Source: SHVO01 sp041906145 (GTDB lineage: Bacteria; Pseudomonadota; Alphaproteobacteria; Rhodospirillales; Rhodospirillaceae). From it: a stretch of DNA of 64,000 bases. The stretch lies in contig JAYRJU010000003.1 in the NCBI GenBank assembly GCA_041906145.1, positions 1 through 64,000 on the forward strand. The letters are read 5' to 3'. The notes beneath the pieces are model-generated. The model was not told the origin of the DNA. It worked only from the letters and a program-made list of their open reading frames with translations, and did no database searches. This document shows, piece by piece, positions 1 through 7,960 of the stretch; positions within the stretch are counted from its first letter, which is position 1, and the number at the start of each line of letters is the position of its first letter. A program made the translations under genes and the position numbers.

Positions 1-1
1 G

Positions 2-124
2 GGCAACGGCGAGCCGGGCACGCGTCTCGGCTACACGCTGATGAAGGTGATGGGGCTCGACATCGCGTCGTGGGGCACGCTCAGCAACACGACGTCGAAA
101 GAGTTCGGCGAAATTCTGGTCTAG
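2..124 (+). CDS. C-terminal end of an unidentified protein (partial, cut by window start)
   Basis: About 40 codons are open from the first bases to a TAG at 122-124 and read as the end of a real protein, followed closely by the next co-directional gene. The tail has a Leu-Met-Lys-Val-Met-Gly-Leu-Asp segment and ends in Gly-Glu-Ile-Leu-Val. This resembles the C-termini of DUF1552/DUF1501-type secreted proteins, where a hydrophobic segment with MG[VL] precedes the end. That resemblance is weak, so I do not assign a family. It probably belongs to the same operon as the two exported proteins downstream, because the next start lies only about 25 bp away. Confidence 0.5.
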   Translation, partial: GNGEPGTRLGYTLMKVMGLDIASWGTLSNTTSKEFGEILV

Positions 125-148
125 CGCCGCGTGCGCTGCGAGGGTGTG

Positions 149-1492
149 ATGGCTCCTTTTACGAAATTCGGTATCGCTCTGTTCGCCGCGGTCCTTGCGA
201 GCTCCGGCGCGGCATCCGCGGCCGACGACTATGTCAAGGTACCGATGCCGAGCGGTTTCGGCGTCCAGGCGACGGAACTCGAAGGCCCAGTGTTCACCAA
301 TAGCCGCGGCCGTACGCTCTACATCTGGCCGTTCGCGCGCATGCGCAATGGCCTGACCGGTGACGCGAAAGGCAAGTCCAATTGCGGCAGCAAGGTCTTG
401 ACCGAGACCGCTGGGCTCGCAAGCCCATGGCCTCCCGGTTTGCTGCTCCCTGATCTGGATACCCGCCCGGCTTGCACGGACATGTGGATTCCGGAGCTCG
501 CGGGCGCCGACGCCAAGCCTGTGGGCGCTTGGACCCTGATCACCCGCGCGGACGGTAACAAGCAGTGGGCTTATAACGAACAGGCGGTCTACACCTCGAA
601 CTTCGACAAGGAGCCGGGTGATGTGCTCGGCGATCGCGGCGGCCGCTTCGGCGGCGGCGGCGGTTCTCCGGCGGCCCGCAAACCGATTGGCCCGCCGCCG
701 AACGTGCCGCCCGGATTTGCCGTCAGAACCACCGCGACGGGCATCCTCGTGACGAGCGCCGACGGTTATTCGCTTTACACTTTCGATCGCGACACGGCGT
801 CAAAAGCAACGTGCACCGGCGCGTGCGAAGACAAGTGGCAGCCGATGATCGCGCCGGAACTCGCGCGCCCCCAAGGCGACTGGACGACCGTTGAACGCGC
901 CAACGGCATTAAGCAGTGGGTGTTCCGCGGCAAGCCCGTCTACCGGCACGCGGAAGACTCGTACAAAGCCAGCCTTGAGGGCGGCGATGAAGCGGGTTGG
1001 CAGAATGTCTATATGCAGAAAGCCCCGCCGCATCCGCCGGGCCTGACCGTCCAGGAAACCAATATCGGACTCACGCTGGCCGATTCACGCGGCCGCACGA
1101 TTTATCGCTACAACTGCGGTGACGACAGCTACGACCAATTGCGTTGCGATCATCCGGATACGACCCAGGCCTTCCGCATCGCTATCTGCGGCGCCGGCAG
1201 TCAGGAGGAGTGCCTCAAGACGTGGCCGATGGTACCGGCGCCGGCCAACGCCAAGAGCGGCAGCCGCTCTTGGAGCGTGGTCGCCATCGACCCCAAGACC
1301 GGCAAGTATGCCGCGCCGGGACAGGCCGATGCGATGCACGTATGGGCGTTCCGGGGCCGGCCCGTCTACACCTACAGCGGCGACAAGAAGCCGGGCGATA
1401 CGGAAGGCGACTCATTCGGTGAGTGGATCGGTAACCGCAATGGGTTCTCGGCCTTCTTCCTGCGCGACGACTTTATGAATAACGCCAACTGA
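149..1492 (+). CDS. Secreted protein with three Yx(FWY)xxD-type repeats
   Basis: A 447-residue exported protein. I prefer the ATG at 149, which has GAGGG about 5 bases upstream, over the in-frame GTG at 131. The N-terminus is a signal peptide (hydrophobic core, then Ala-Ser-Ala-Ala-Asp). The mature part carries three copies of the secreted repeat family PF03640 at roughly residues 50-150, 185-285 and 300-445. Each copy starts with a [ST]-x-[DG]-x-x-x-x-[LI]-Y-x-[WFY] segment, and the middle one has the typical LYTFDRD motif followed by Cys-x-Gly-x-Cys. The copies end with a W-x-[FY]-[KR]-G-[KR]-P-[VL]-Y motif. A Gly-rich linker separates copies one and two. The function of the family is unknown. 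An extracytoplasmic or redox-related role is sometimes suggested for the repeat, but nothing here proves it. It is followed after 19 bp by another exported protein. Confidence 0.8.
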   Translation: MAPFTKFGIALFAAVLASSGAASAADDYVKVPMPSGFGVQATELEGPVFTNSRGRTLYIWPFARMRNGLTGDAKGKSNCGSKVLTETAGLASPWPPGLLLPDLDTRPACTDMWIPELAGADAKPVGAWTLITRADGNKQWAYNEQAVYTSNFDKEPGDVLGDRGGRFGGGGGSPAARKPIGPPPNVPPGFAVRTTATGILVTSADGYSLYTFDRDTASKATCTGACEDKWQPMIAPELARPQGDWTTVERANGIKQWVFRGKPVYRHAEDSYKASLEGGDEAGWQNVYMQKAPPHPPGLTVQETNIGLTLADSRGRTIYRYNCGDDSYDQLRCDHPDTTQAFRIAICGAGSQEECLKTWPMVPAPANAKSGSRSWSVVAIDPKTGKYAAPGQADAMHVWAFRGRPVYTYSGDKKPGDTEGDSFGEWIGNRNGFSAFFLRDDFMNNAN

Positions 1493-1511
1493 TCCGGCGA
1501 GGGAGCGACAC

Positions 1512-2648
1512 ATGATCACATCCAAGACTCTGCTCGGCAGCGTTTGCGCGGCGGCGATTGCGTTCGCCGCCTCCACGGTATCGGCCGATACCGCCAACCC
1601 GGATGTCGCTAAGGCCGACATCACGAAGACGCGCTCGATCGCGTACACGCTCACCTATTTGAACTGGGCGCTGCAGTACACCAAGGAAGCCAAGGAATGT
1701 CCGAACGGCTTCAATGATGGGCCGCGCGAGCAATTCAAGATCCTTTTCCCGGAAGACGGCACCAAACGCACCTATATCGACACCGTGCTGTCGCGCGAAA
1801 TCACCGGCTTCTATCCGGAGAAGTTCAAAGAGCCGTTCACCTTGAGACAGGCCGTCGGCCCGGTCGTGCCGGGTATGAATCTCGACGGCAAGGTGGACGC
1901 CGATGACTTCGTCAGCCCGGCGGGCGAGAAGGGCGTGGACAACCAGTTCTATCGTGGTCTCGGTTGCATCGAGAGCTATCGCGGCCCGGACGCCTACAAC
2001 AATTTCTACGACACGCAGGAAATCCTGGAAGGCACTTACAACCGCATGCTGTTCGAGATCACCGAACTGGACAGCCTCGAGAACGATCCGGAGGTCGTGG
2101 TGACGATGTATCGCGGCACGCATCCGGTGCTGCGCGATGCCTCGGGCAACACCATCGGCTTCAAGGGTATTCCAGGCGGCACGGAGAAGCTCGACCTGCG
2201 CTGGGGCAAGAAGTATGTCCAGCGCTACAAAGGCAAGATCGAGAACGGCGTCCTGATCACGGAACCGGCCACCTACACTTTCCCCTGGCAGACTTTCGGC
2301 ACGCCGACGGACGAGACGATTTATCAGATGCGTATGCGCCTTGATCTGAACGCTGACTACGCGGAAGGCTTGATGGGCGGTTACCTCGACTTCGCGAGCT
2401 TCCACTCGAAGAACATGCGTTCGGACTCGACGCACCACCAGAGCTACGGCCGCCTGCCGTCCGCGCTGCTTTATCAGACCCTGCAGCAGATTGCCGACGG
2501 TCCGGTGGATCCCGCCACGGGCAGGCGCAACAGCGTGTCGTCGGCGCTCGTCTCGAAGTGGGCGCAGGTCTACATTATACGGCCCGACACCAAGACGCCG
2601 GTGGCCGAAGCCCCGGCCGCGGCGCGAAGCGCGGCAAGCGAACGCTAA
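1512..2648 (+). CDS. Exported protein of unknown function
   Basis: I do not recognise this 378-residue protein. It starts at an ATG with a strong GAGGGAG about 6 bases upstream. It opens with a clear signal peptide (Ala-rich core ending Ser-Ala-Asp-Thr), so it is probably periplasmic or surface exposed. Near residues 120-130 is an Asp-Gly-Lys-Val-Asp-Ala-Asp-Asp stretch that looks like an EF-hand or dockerin calcium loop. Two cysteines (in KECPNG and GLGCIES) could form a disulphide. The C-terminus is Ala-rich and low in complexity. It lies 19 bp after the Yx(FWY)xxD protein and is followed by a strong terminator, so it is probably the last gene of an operon of exported proteins. Confidence 0.7.
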   Translation: MITSKTLLGSVCAAAIAFAASTVSADTANPDVAKADITKTRSIAYTLTYLNWALQYTKEAKECPNGFNDGPREQFKILFPEDGTKRTYIDTVLSREITGFYPEKFKEPFTLRQAVGPVVPGMNLDGKVDADDFVSPAGEKGVDNQFYRGLGCIESYRGPDAYNNFYDTQEILEGTYNRMLFEITELDSLENDPEVVVTMYRGTHPVLRDASGNTIGFKGIPGGTEKLDLRWGKKYVQRYKGKIENGVLITEPATYTFPWQTFGTPTDETIYQMRMRLDLNADYAEGLMGGYLDFASFHSKNMRSDSTHHQSYGRLPSALLYQTLQQIADGPVDPATGRRNSVSSALVSKWAQVYIIRPDTKTPVAEAPAAARSAASER

Positions 2649-2653
2649 GAAAA

Positions 2654-2679
2654 AAACACCCGGCGCGAGCCGGGTGTTT
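2654..2679. terminator. Bidirectional rho-independent terminator
   Basis: A perfect 11-bp stem (AAACACCCGGC / GCCGGGTGTTT) encloses a GCGA tetraloop. It has A residues on the left and T residues on the right, so it can act in both directions. It sits between the convergent exported-protein gene and gabD. Confidence 0.9.
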
Positions 2680-2704
2680 CATTTGTGGGGTTTGGTTTCG
2701 CAGG

Positions 2705-4162
2705 TTACTTCGACAACCCGCCGAACAGCACGTATTTGACCTCGAGATAGTCGTCGAGGCCGTAGTGAGAGCCCTCGCGGCCGACGCCCGACTGCTTGAA
2801 CCCGCCGAACGGCGCGACTTCAGTCGAGATGATGCCTTCGTTGATGCCCACGATTCCGCTTTCCAACGCTTCGGCCACGCGCCAGGCACGGCCGATGTTC
2901 GACGTGAAGAAGTAAGACGCGAGGCCGAACTCAGACGCATTGGCCAGCGCGACCGCTTCCGCTTCATCCTTGAAACGGTAAAGCGGCGCAACGGGGCCGA
3001 AAGTCTCTTCTTTCGTGAAACGCATCTCGGTGGTGGCGTTTAAGATCACCGTCGGCTCGTAAAATAGCCCGCCGAGGGCGCTGCGCTTGCCCCCCGTCGC
3101 AATGGTCGCGCCCTTGGCTTTTGCGTCGGCGACATGCGCTTCCACTTTCTCGACAGCGTCCGCGTTGATGAGCGGCCCAAGGTCGGCGCCTGCTTCCGTA
3201 CCCGGCGCGACCTTCATATTCTTTACCGCCTCTATCAGCTTTTCGGCGAATCGGTCGTAGATGCCATCCTGCACGAGGATGCGGTTTGCACACACGCAGG
3301 TCTGGCCGACGTTGCGGTACTTCGAAACGATCGCGCCTTTCACGGCGAGATCGAGATCCGCATCGTCGAACACGATCAGGGGTGCATTGCCGCCGAGTTC
3401 CATGCTGACTTTCTTCACGGTGTCGGCCGCCTGGCGCATCAGGATCTTTCCGACTTCCGTCGAGCCCGTGAAAGACACTTTGCGTATGGCGTCTGACTTC
3501 ATCATCGCGCCCACGACCGTCGGCGCGTCGCCGGTGATCACGTTCAAAACCCCCGGCGGAATGCCTGCGCGTTCGGCAAGGTCCGCGAGCGCCAGCGCGC
3601 AAAGCGGGGTCTCTTCCGACGGTTTGATGATGATTGTGCAGCCGGCGGCGAGGGCGGGGCCGGCTTTGCGCGTGATCATCGCGATGGGGAAGTTCCACGG
3701 CGTTACCGCGCAGACCACGCCGACGGGTTGCTTCATGACGACGATGCGCGCATCGGCGCGGTGCGACGGGATTACGTCGCCGTAGGCGCGCCGGCCTTCT
3801 TCGGCGAACCAGCGGATAAAATTGGCGCCGTACACGACCTCGCCCGCGGCTTCGGCGAGCGGCTTGCCCTGTTCGGCGGTCATGAGCGCGGCGAGGAAGT
3901 CTTTTTCTTCCAGCATCAGTTCGTACCAGCGCATCAGGATGTTAGCGCGCTCTACGGCGGTCTTTAGCGACCAAGTCTTGAAGGCTTCAGTAGCGGCGTG
4001 GATGGCGCGTTCAGTCTCGGCGACGCCGAGGTCCGGCACCTTTGCGATCTCGGCGCCCGTAGCCGGATTGATCACGGCAAAGGTCTTGCCGTTGTCCGCT
4101 CCGATCCATTTTCCATTGACGTAGCTGAGGGTTTTGGCCGCCTTGAGGTCTGCGTCGCGCAT
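2705..4162 (-). CDS. gabD: NAD(P)-dependent succinate-semialdehyde dehydrogenase
   Basis: A 485-residue aldehyde dehydrogenase that oxidises succinate semialdehyde to succinate, the last step of GABA catabolism. The cofactor segment TPWNFP (about residue 150), the FTGST turn (about 235), the catalytic-base region MELGGN (about 255) and the nucleophile in GQTCVCAN (about 288) are all present. The pattern GQTCVCANR and the C-terminal GGFKQSGVGREGSHYG are characteristic of GabD rather than of generic ALDHs. I start it at the ATG at 4162, because this gives the normal family N-terminus; upstream codons read through a spacer. The Shine-Dalgarno is weak (GGGA). It lies opposite the TonB receptor and 7 kb from gabT, with which it would work. 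Confidence 0.88.
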   Translation of the reverse strand: MRDADLKAAKTLSYVNGKWIGADNGKTFAVINPATGAEIAKVPDLGVAETERAIHAATEAFKTWSLKTAVERANILMRWYELMLEEKDFLAALMTAEQGKPLAEAAGEVVYGANFIRWFAEEGRRAYGDVIPSHRADARIVVMKQPVGVVCAVTPWNFPIAMITRKAGPALAAGCTIIIKPSEETPLCALALADLAERAGIPPGVLNVITGDAPTVVGAMMKSDAIRKVSFTGSTEVGKILMRQAADTVKKVSMELGGNAPLIVFDDADLDLAVKGAIVSKYRNVGQTCVCANRILVQDGIYDRFAEKLIEAVKNMKVAPGTEAGADLGPLINADAVEKVEAHVADAKAKGATIATGGKRSALGGLFYEPTVILNATTEMRFTKEETFGPVAPLYRFKDEAEAVALANASEFGLASYFFTSNIGRAWRVAEALESGIVGINEGIISTEVAPFGGFKQSGVGREGSHYGLDDYLEVKYVLFGGLSK

Positions 4163-4685
4163 GGTTTCGGTCCCAAAAAAATGAGGATGGTTTCTAATGG
4201 GATGGGGCGGGACGCGGCGCAAGGGAGTTATAGTCGCGTCCGCCGTGAGAAACTTTCACGCTCCGGGCCCGTGGGTACCCGCGCGAGCGCTGTGTCCGGC
4301 TTTTCCTCGCAATTTGATCGGCGTCTGTGGCCTTCGTGCATCACCCCTTTTCGCGGGGGTGCTTCAAAAAAAGTCATCACGGTAGATTGGCTAATCCGGC
4401 AGGTGTTGCGGCGCAAAAATACACTATAAATCAATACATAAGCCGCTGGCTCATGACTTGTGGCTGCCTAAATTTTGCGCTGCGTCACGAGAAAAATAGG
4501 CAATGTATTTGAGAATTGCTCAAATCCACCCCAGGAATAAACTCATTTGCGAACGTTGGGTGACAGCCGCAGCATGCGCTATACACGGCACTAAGTTGTA
4601 TCTCCCGCCAGGGTGATACAGGGGAATTTACATACGCTGGCAACCACCCGAGGTGCCGGCGCCATCAAAAATGGAGGGGATCCTG
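4163..4685. other. Intergenic region between gabD and the TonB receptor
   Basis: About 520 bp with no convincing gene; the small open frames on either strand have no Shine-Dalgarno and no protein-like composition. Bases 4400-4560 are noticeably AT-richer than the surroundings and probably hold the divergent promoters. I see no RNA-gene fold or operator that I can name. Confidence 0.5.
4556..4585 (+). promoter_or_regulatory. Possible sigma-70 promoter of the TonB receptor
   Basis: TTGGGT at 4556-4561 and TATACA at 4580-4585 are separated by 18 bp. They lie about 100 bp before the receptor start. This is a weak consensus match and an inference only. Confidence 0.3.
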
Positions 4686-4688
4686 ATT
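4673..4688 (+). promoter_or_regulatory. Strong Shine-Dalgarno in front of an ATT start codon
   Basis: GGAGGGG at 4673-4679 is followed after 6 bases by ATT at 4686, in frame with the receptor. Starting here gives Met-Thr-Lys-Thr-Ser-Arg-Gly and then the signal peptide. The in-frame ATG at 4671 overlaps the Shine-Dalgarno itself and has no ribosome site at a usable distance. Confidence 0.5.
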
Positions 4689-7580
4689 ACCAAGACTTCT
4701 CGCGGCCGTTTCGGCACGCGCACCCTGCTCGCGACCGCCACCAGCGCTGTTGCGATGCTCGCATTCTCCCAAGCTTTCGCGCAGGAGCAGCTTGCCGCCG
4801 CCGAACCCGCGGCCGTCGACGAAATCATCGTTACCGGCAGCCGCATCGTCCGTGACGGTTACGAAGCCCCGACCCCGACGACGGTGATCGGCGTCGAACA
4901 GCTCCAGCAGCAGGCGGCGCCGAACGTCATCGACTATCTGACGACGCTGCCGACCTTCTCGGGCAACTATACCCCGCAGTCGTCCACGCAGAACATCAGC
5001 GCCGGCACCGCCGGCACCAGCTCGGTGAACCTGCGCAATCTGGGCGTTGAACGCACCCTCATCCTGATCAATGGCCAGCGCTCGGTCCCCTCGACCGTCA
5101 GCGGCCGCGTCGACGTCAACGCCATCCCGTCGCAGCTCATTCAGCGCACGGACGTTGTCACCGGCGGCGCCTCGGCGGCTTACGGTTCGGACGCCGTGGC
5201 CGGCGTCGTCAACTTCGTGCTCGACACCAAGTACACGGGTATCGGCGGTGAAGTTTCGGGCGGCGTCACCGACTACGGCGACAACGCCAACTTCAAGGTC
5301 TCGCTCACGGCCGGTACGCCGTTTGCGAACGACCGCGGTCACTTCATCATCTCCGGCCAGATGAGCCGCCAGGACGGCATCCTGTTCGCCGATCGTCCCT
5401 GGAACGAGCAAGGCTACGGCTTCATGACCAACCCTGCCTACGGCACGGGTCCGGGGCAGAGCCGCGACGTTCCGCAGCGTCTACTGCTGACCAACGTCGG
5501 TCCGGCGCAGGCATCCCGCGGTGGCATCATCGTCTCCGGTCCTTTGAAGGGCATCGCCTTCGGCCCGGGTGGCACGGCGTACAACTTCTCCTATGGCGAC
5601 CTCGTATCGGGCGGCCTGATGCGCGGCGGCGAGTGGAAGGCGCAGGACCTCCACCGCAATCAGTCGATCGAACCTGAAATGTCCTCGCAGAACGTCTTCA
5701 CCCGCGTCAGCTACGCGCTGGGTGAAAACGTCGAGGTCTATGGTCAGTGGAACTGGTACCACAACAACTTCTTCTCGAACGGCTACGGGATGGAAGATTT
5801 CGGCGGCGTAACTATTCCGGTCACGAACCCGTATCTCGACGCCACCGTGGCTGCGCGCGCCACCGCGCTTGGCCTCACGACGATCACCATCGGCTCAAGC
5901 AATGCCGACATGGGCATCATCGGCCAGTCGAACGAGCGTTGGACCAACCGCCTCGTCGGCGGCCTCAACGGCAACTTCGAAGCTTTCAACACGGATTGGA
6001 CGTGGGACGCCTACTATCAGATGGGCATCTCTCGTAACTCCGAGCGGGCGCTCAACAGCCGTATCGAACCGCGCTATCGCGCCTCGCTGGATTCCGTGCG
6101 TAACGCGAGCGGCACCATCGTCTGCCGTTCGACCCTCACCAACCCTACGGACGGTTGCGTGCCGTACAATCCGTTCGGCGTCGGCGTGAACTCGGCCGCG
6201 CAGCTCGATTACGTGCTCGAGAACTCCTACCGCTATCAGAAGTTCACGCAGGACGTGATGGCCGCCTCGATCCAGGGCGAGCCGTTTGAATCGTGGGCCG
6301 GCCCGGTCTCCGTCGCGACGGGTATCGAACACCGCACCGAAGAGTCGAAAGGCATCAACAGCCTGCTCGACCAGCAGCGCGTGTACTTCGGCGGCAACTA
6401 CCAGCCGACGTTCGGTAAGTACAAGGTCGCCGAAGGCTTCTTCGAAACCATCGTCCCGCTGGCTCGTGGCCAGGCTTGGGCTGAGAGCTTCGACCTGAAC
6501 GCCGCCATCCGCGCGACCGACTACTCCTCGGCCGGTTACGTCACGACCTGGAAGGCGGGCGCCACCTATACGCCGGTCTCGGATATCACGTTCCGTGTGA
6601 CCCGTTCTCGCGACATCCGCGCGCCGAACATCGGCGATCTCTACAACGCGGGTACCGTCGTGACGAACAACGTCATCGACACCATCACGGGTGGCACATC
6701 GTCGGTGCAGTACGTCGGTACGACGCGCGGCAACCCGATCCTCGTTCCGGAAAAGGCTGACACCACTGGTATCGGCGCCGTGTTCCAGCCGACGTTCCTC
6801 CAGGGCTTCCAGGCCTCGGTCGATTACTGGAACATCAACGTGAAGGGCGCGATCACCACGATCAACGCGCAGCAGATCGTTGATCTCTGCGCCCAGGGCA
6901 ACGCGAACTTCTGCGCGGCCATCAATTCGGGCACTGCGAACCAGGGCCGTCTGATCTCGACCTCGATCACGAACACCATCTTCATTCAGCCGTTCAACCT
7001 CGCGCGCCAGAATGCCCGCGGTATCGACTTTGAAGCTGGCTACGTGTTCCCGCTGGCATCCATCGCCGAGAGCATGGACGGCAACCTGCGCGTTCGCGCT
7101 CTCGCGTCGCGTTACTTGAAGAACTACCGTGATACCGGCCTGACGCGCCCGACCGACACGGCCGGCGAAAACAACGGCAGCGGTCCGGCGACTTGGCGTT
7201 GGCAGGCTTCGGCGACCTATGATGCCAAGCCTCTCTCCGCCACGATCACGGCGCGCGGCATCAGCGGCGGCACGTACAACAATGACTTCGTTGAATGTAC
7301 GACGGGCTGCCCGGTGTCGGTCTCCCCGAACATCACTGTGAACAACAACTGGATCCCGGGCGCGATTTATTGGGATTTCGCCACCAGCTATCAGATCTTC
7401 TCGGCGGATGAGGGTAAAGGCAACGTCGAAGCCTTCTTCAACGTGAAGAACATCACCAATAAGGACGCGGTGATGGTCGGCGGTACGGGTAACTTCGCGA
7501 CCGATACGGTCACGACCAACCCGTCCAACTATGACTCGCACGGCCGTACGTACCGTGTCGGCGTCCGCTTTCGCATGTAA
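4686..7580 (+). CDS. TonB-dependent outer-membrane receptor
   Basis: A receptor of about 964 residues for energised uptake of a large ligand across the outer membrane. A signal peptide ends at AFAQ, followed by a TonB-box-like DEIIVTGSRI. The plug domain spans about residues 35-190 and has the NLRNLG, RTLILINGQR and GGASAAYGSDAVAGVVNF motifs. The rest is the 22-strand barrel, with long aromatic-rich loops and a final strand ending RVGVRFRM. The ligand cannot be read from sequence. The type resembles the large Caulobacter/sphingomonad receptors for sugars, peptides or aromatic compounds more than siderophore receptors. It sits between gabD and an aminoaldehyde pathway, so a nitrogenous substrate is possible but unproven. 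Start: ATT at 4686 (best Shine-Dalgarno), ATG at 4671 or GTG at 4653. Confidence 0.92.
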   Translation: MTKTSRGRFGTRTLLATATSAVAMLAFSQAFAQEQLAAAEPAAVDEIIVTGSRIVRDGYEAPTPTTVIGVEQLQQQAAPNVIDYLTTLPTFSGNYTPQSSTQNISAGTAGTSSVNLRNLGVERTLILINGQRSVPSTVSGRVDVNAIPSQLIQRTDVVTGGASAAYGSDAVAGVVNFVLDTKYTGIGGEVSGGVTDYGDNANFKVSLTAGTPFANDRGHFIISGQMSRQDGILFADRPWNEQGYGFMTNPAYGTGPGQSRDVPQRLLLTNVGPAQASRGGIIVSGPLKGIAFGPGGTAYNFSYGDLVSGGLMRGGEWKAQDLHRNQSIEPEMSSQNVFTRVSYALGENVEVYGQWNWYHNNFFSNGYGMEDFGGVTIPVTNPYLDATVAARATALGLTTITIGSSNADMGIIGQSNERWTNRLVGGLNGNFEAFNTDWTWDAYYQMGISRNSERALNSRIEPRYRASLDSVRNASGTIVCRSTLTNPTDGCVPYNPFGVGVNSAAQLDYVLENSYRYQKFTQDVMAASIQGEPFESWAGPVSVATGIEHRTEESKGINSLLDQQRVYFGGNYQPTFGKYKVAEGFFETIVPLARGQAWAESFDLNAAIRATDYSSAGYVTTWKAGATYTPVSDITFRVTRSRDIRAPNIGDLYNAGTVVTNNVIDTITGGTSSVQYVGTTRGNPILVPEKADTTGIGAVFQPTFLQGFQASVDYWNINVKGAITTINAQQIVDLCAQGNANFCAAINSGTANQGRLISTSITNTIFIQPFNLARQNARGIDFEAGYVFPLASIAESMDGNLRVRALASRYLKNYRDTGLTRPTDTAGENNGSGPATWRWQASATYDAKPLSATITARGISGGTYNNDFVECTTGCPVSVSPNITVNNNWIPGAIYWDFATSYQIFSADEGKGNVEAFFNVKNITNKDAVMVGGTGNFATDTVTTNPSNYDSHGRTYRVGVRFRM

Positions 7581-7603
7581 TCGCGAAGCGCACGTAAAGA
7601 CTG

Positions 7604-7632
7604 AAAAGGGGGGCGGAAACGCCCCCCTTTTT
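7604..7632 (+). terminator. Rho-independent terminator of the TonB receptor
   Basis: A perfect 12-bp stem (AAAAGGGGGGCG / CGCCCCCCTTTT) with a GAAA tetraloop is followed by a T-rich tract, 23 bp after the receptor stop. Confidence 0.95.
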
Positions 7633-7640
7633 CTTTTGTA

Positions 7641-7957
7641 GCCGACTATTAAGAGTCCCGGTGGTGCTCGAAAAACCCAGCGCCACCGGGCGTTTTCGTG
7701 CTCGTTTTAGTTCCTTTCAACATTGGGGTGAAAAGCTTTCATAAGCAAAATTGGCCATTAGATCGTATATCTGAGGGGCCGGATGGCTCCGGCCGAGGCC
7801 GGAAATACGCAGGTTTTGCAATGGCAACTGGGTATGACGAAGCGGCGAACGGATGTGGTTCCCCCCGGTTTACGGTGGCGGGTCGAACGGTCCGCGTGAG
7901 ATTTCAGTGTGAGTTTTTTTAGCCGGGACGCTCGAACGGCGGCTTGGCGGGACGTGA
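7641..7957. other. Intergenic region upstream of the AruI-like gene
   Basis: About 320 bp without a credible gene. It holds a perfect 7-bp hairpin, GGCCGGA / TCCGGCC, with a TGGC loop at 7777-7794. A second loose inverted repeat, CCGGTGG / CCACCGG, lies around 7656-7690. Neither is followed by a T-run, and their role is unknown. The promoter of the downstream catabolic operon presumably lies here. Confidence 0.45.
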
Positions 7958-7960
7958 GTG

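Noticed and set aside
5895..7541. 548-codon open frame antisense to the TonB receptor
   Set aside because: An Arg/Val/Gly-rich shadow of the receptor in the complementary frame; no family features.
7777..7794. Perfect hairpin GGCCGGA/TCCGGCC as a terminator or riboswitch
   Set aside because: No T-run and too small for a known riboswitch. Recorded only as an intergenic hairpin.
7698..7922. 74-codon frame before the AruI-like gene
   Set aside because: Poor composition, no Shine-Dalgarno, and it crosses hairpins.
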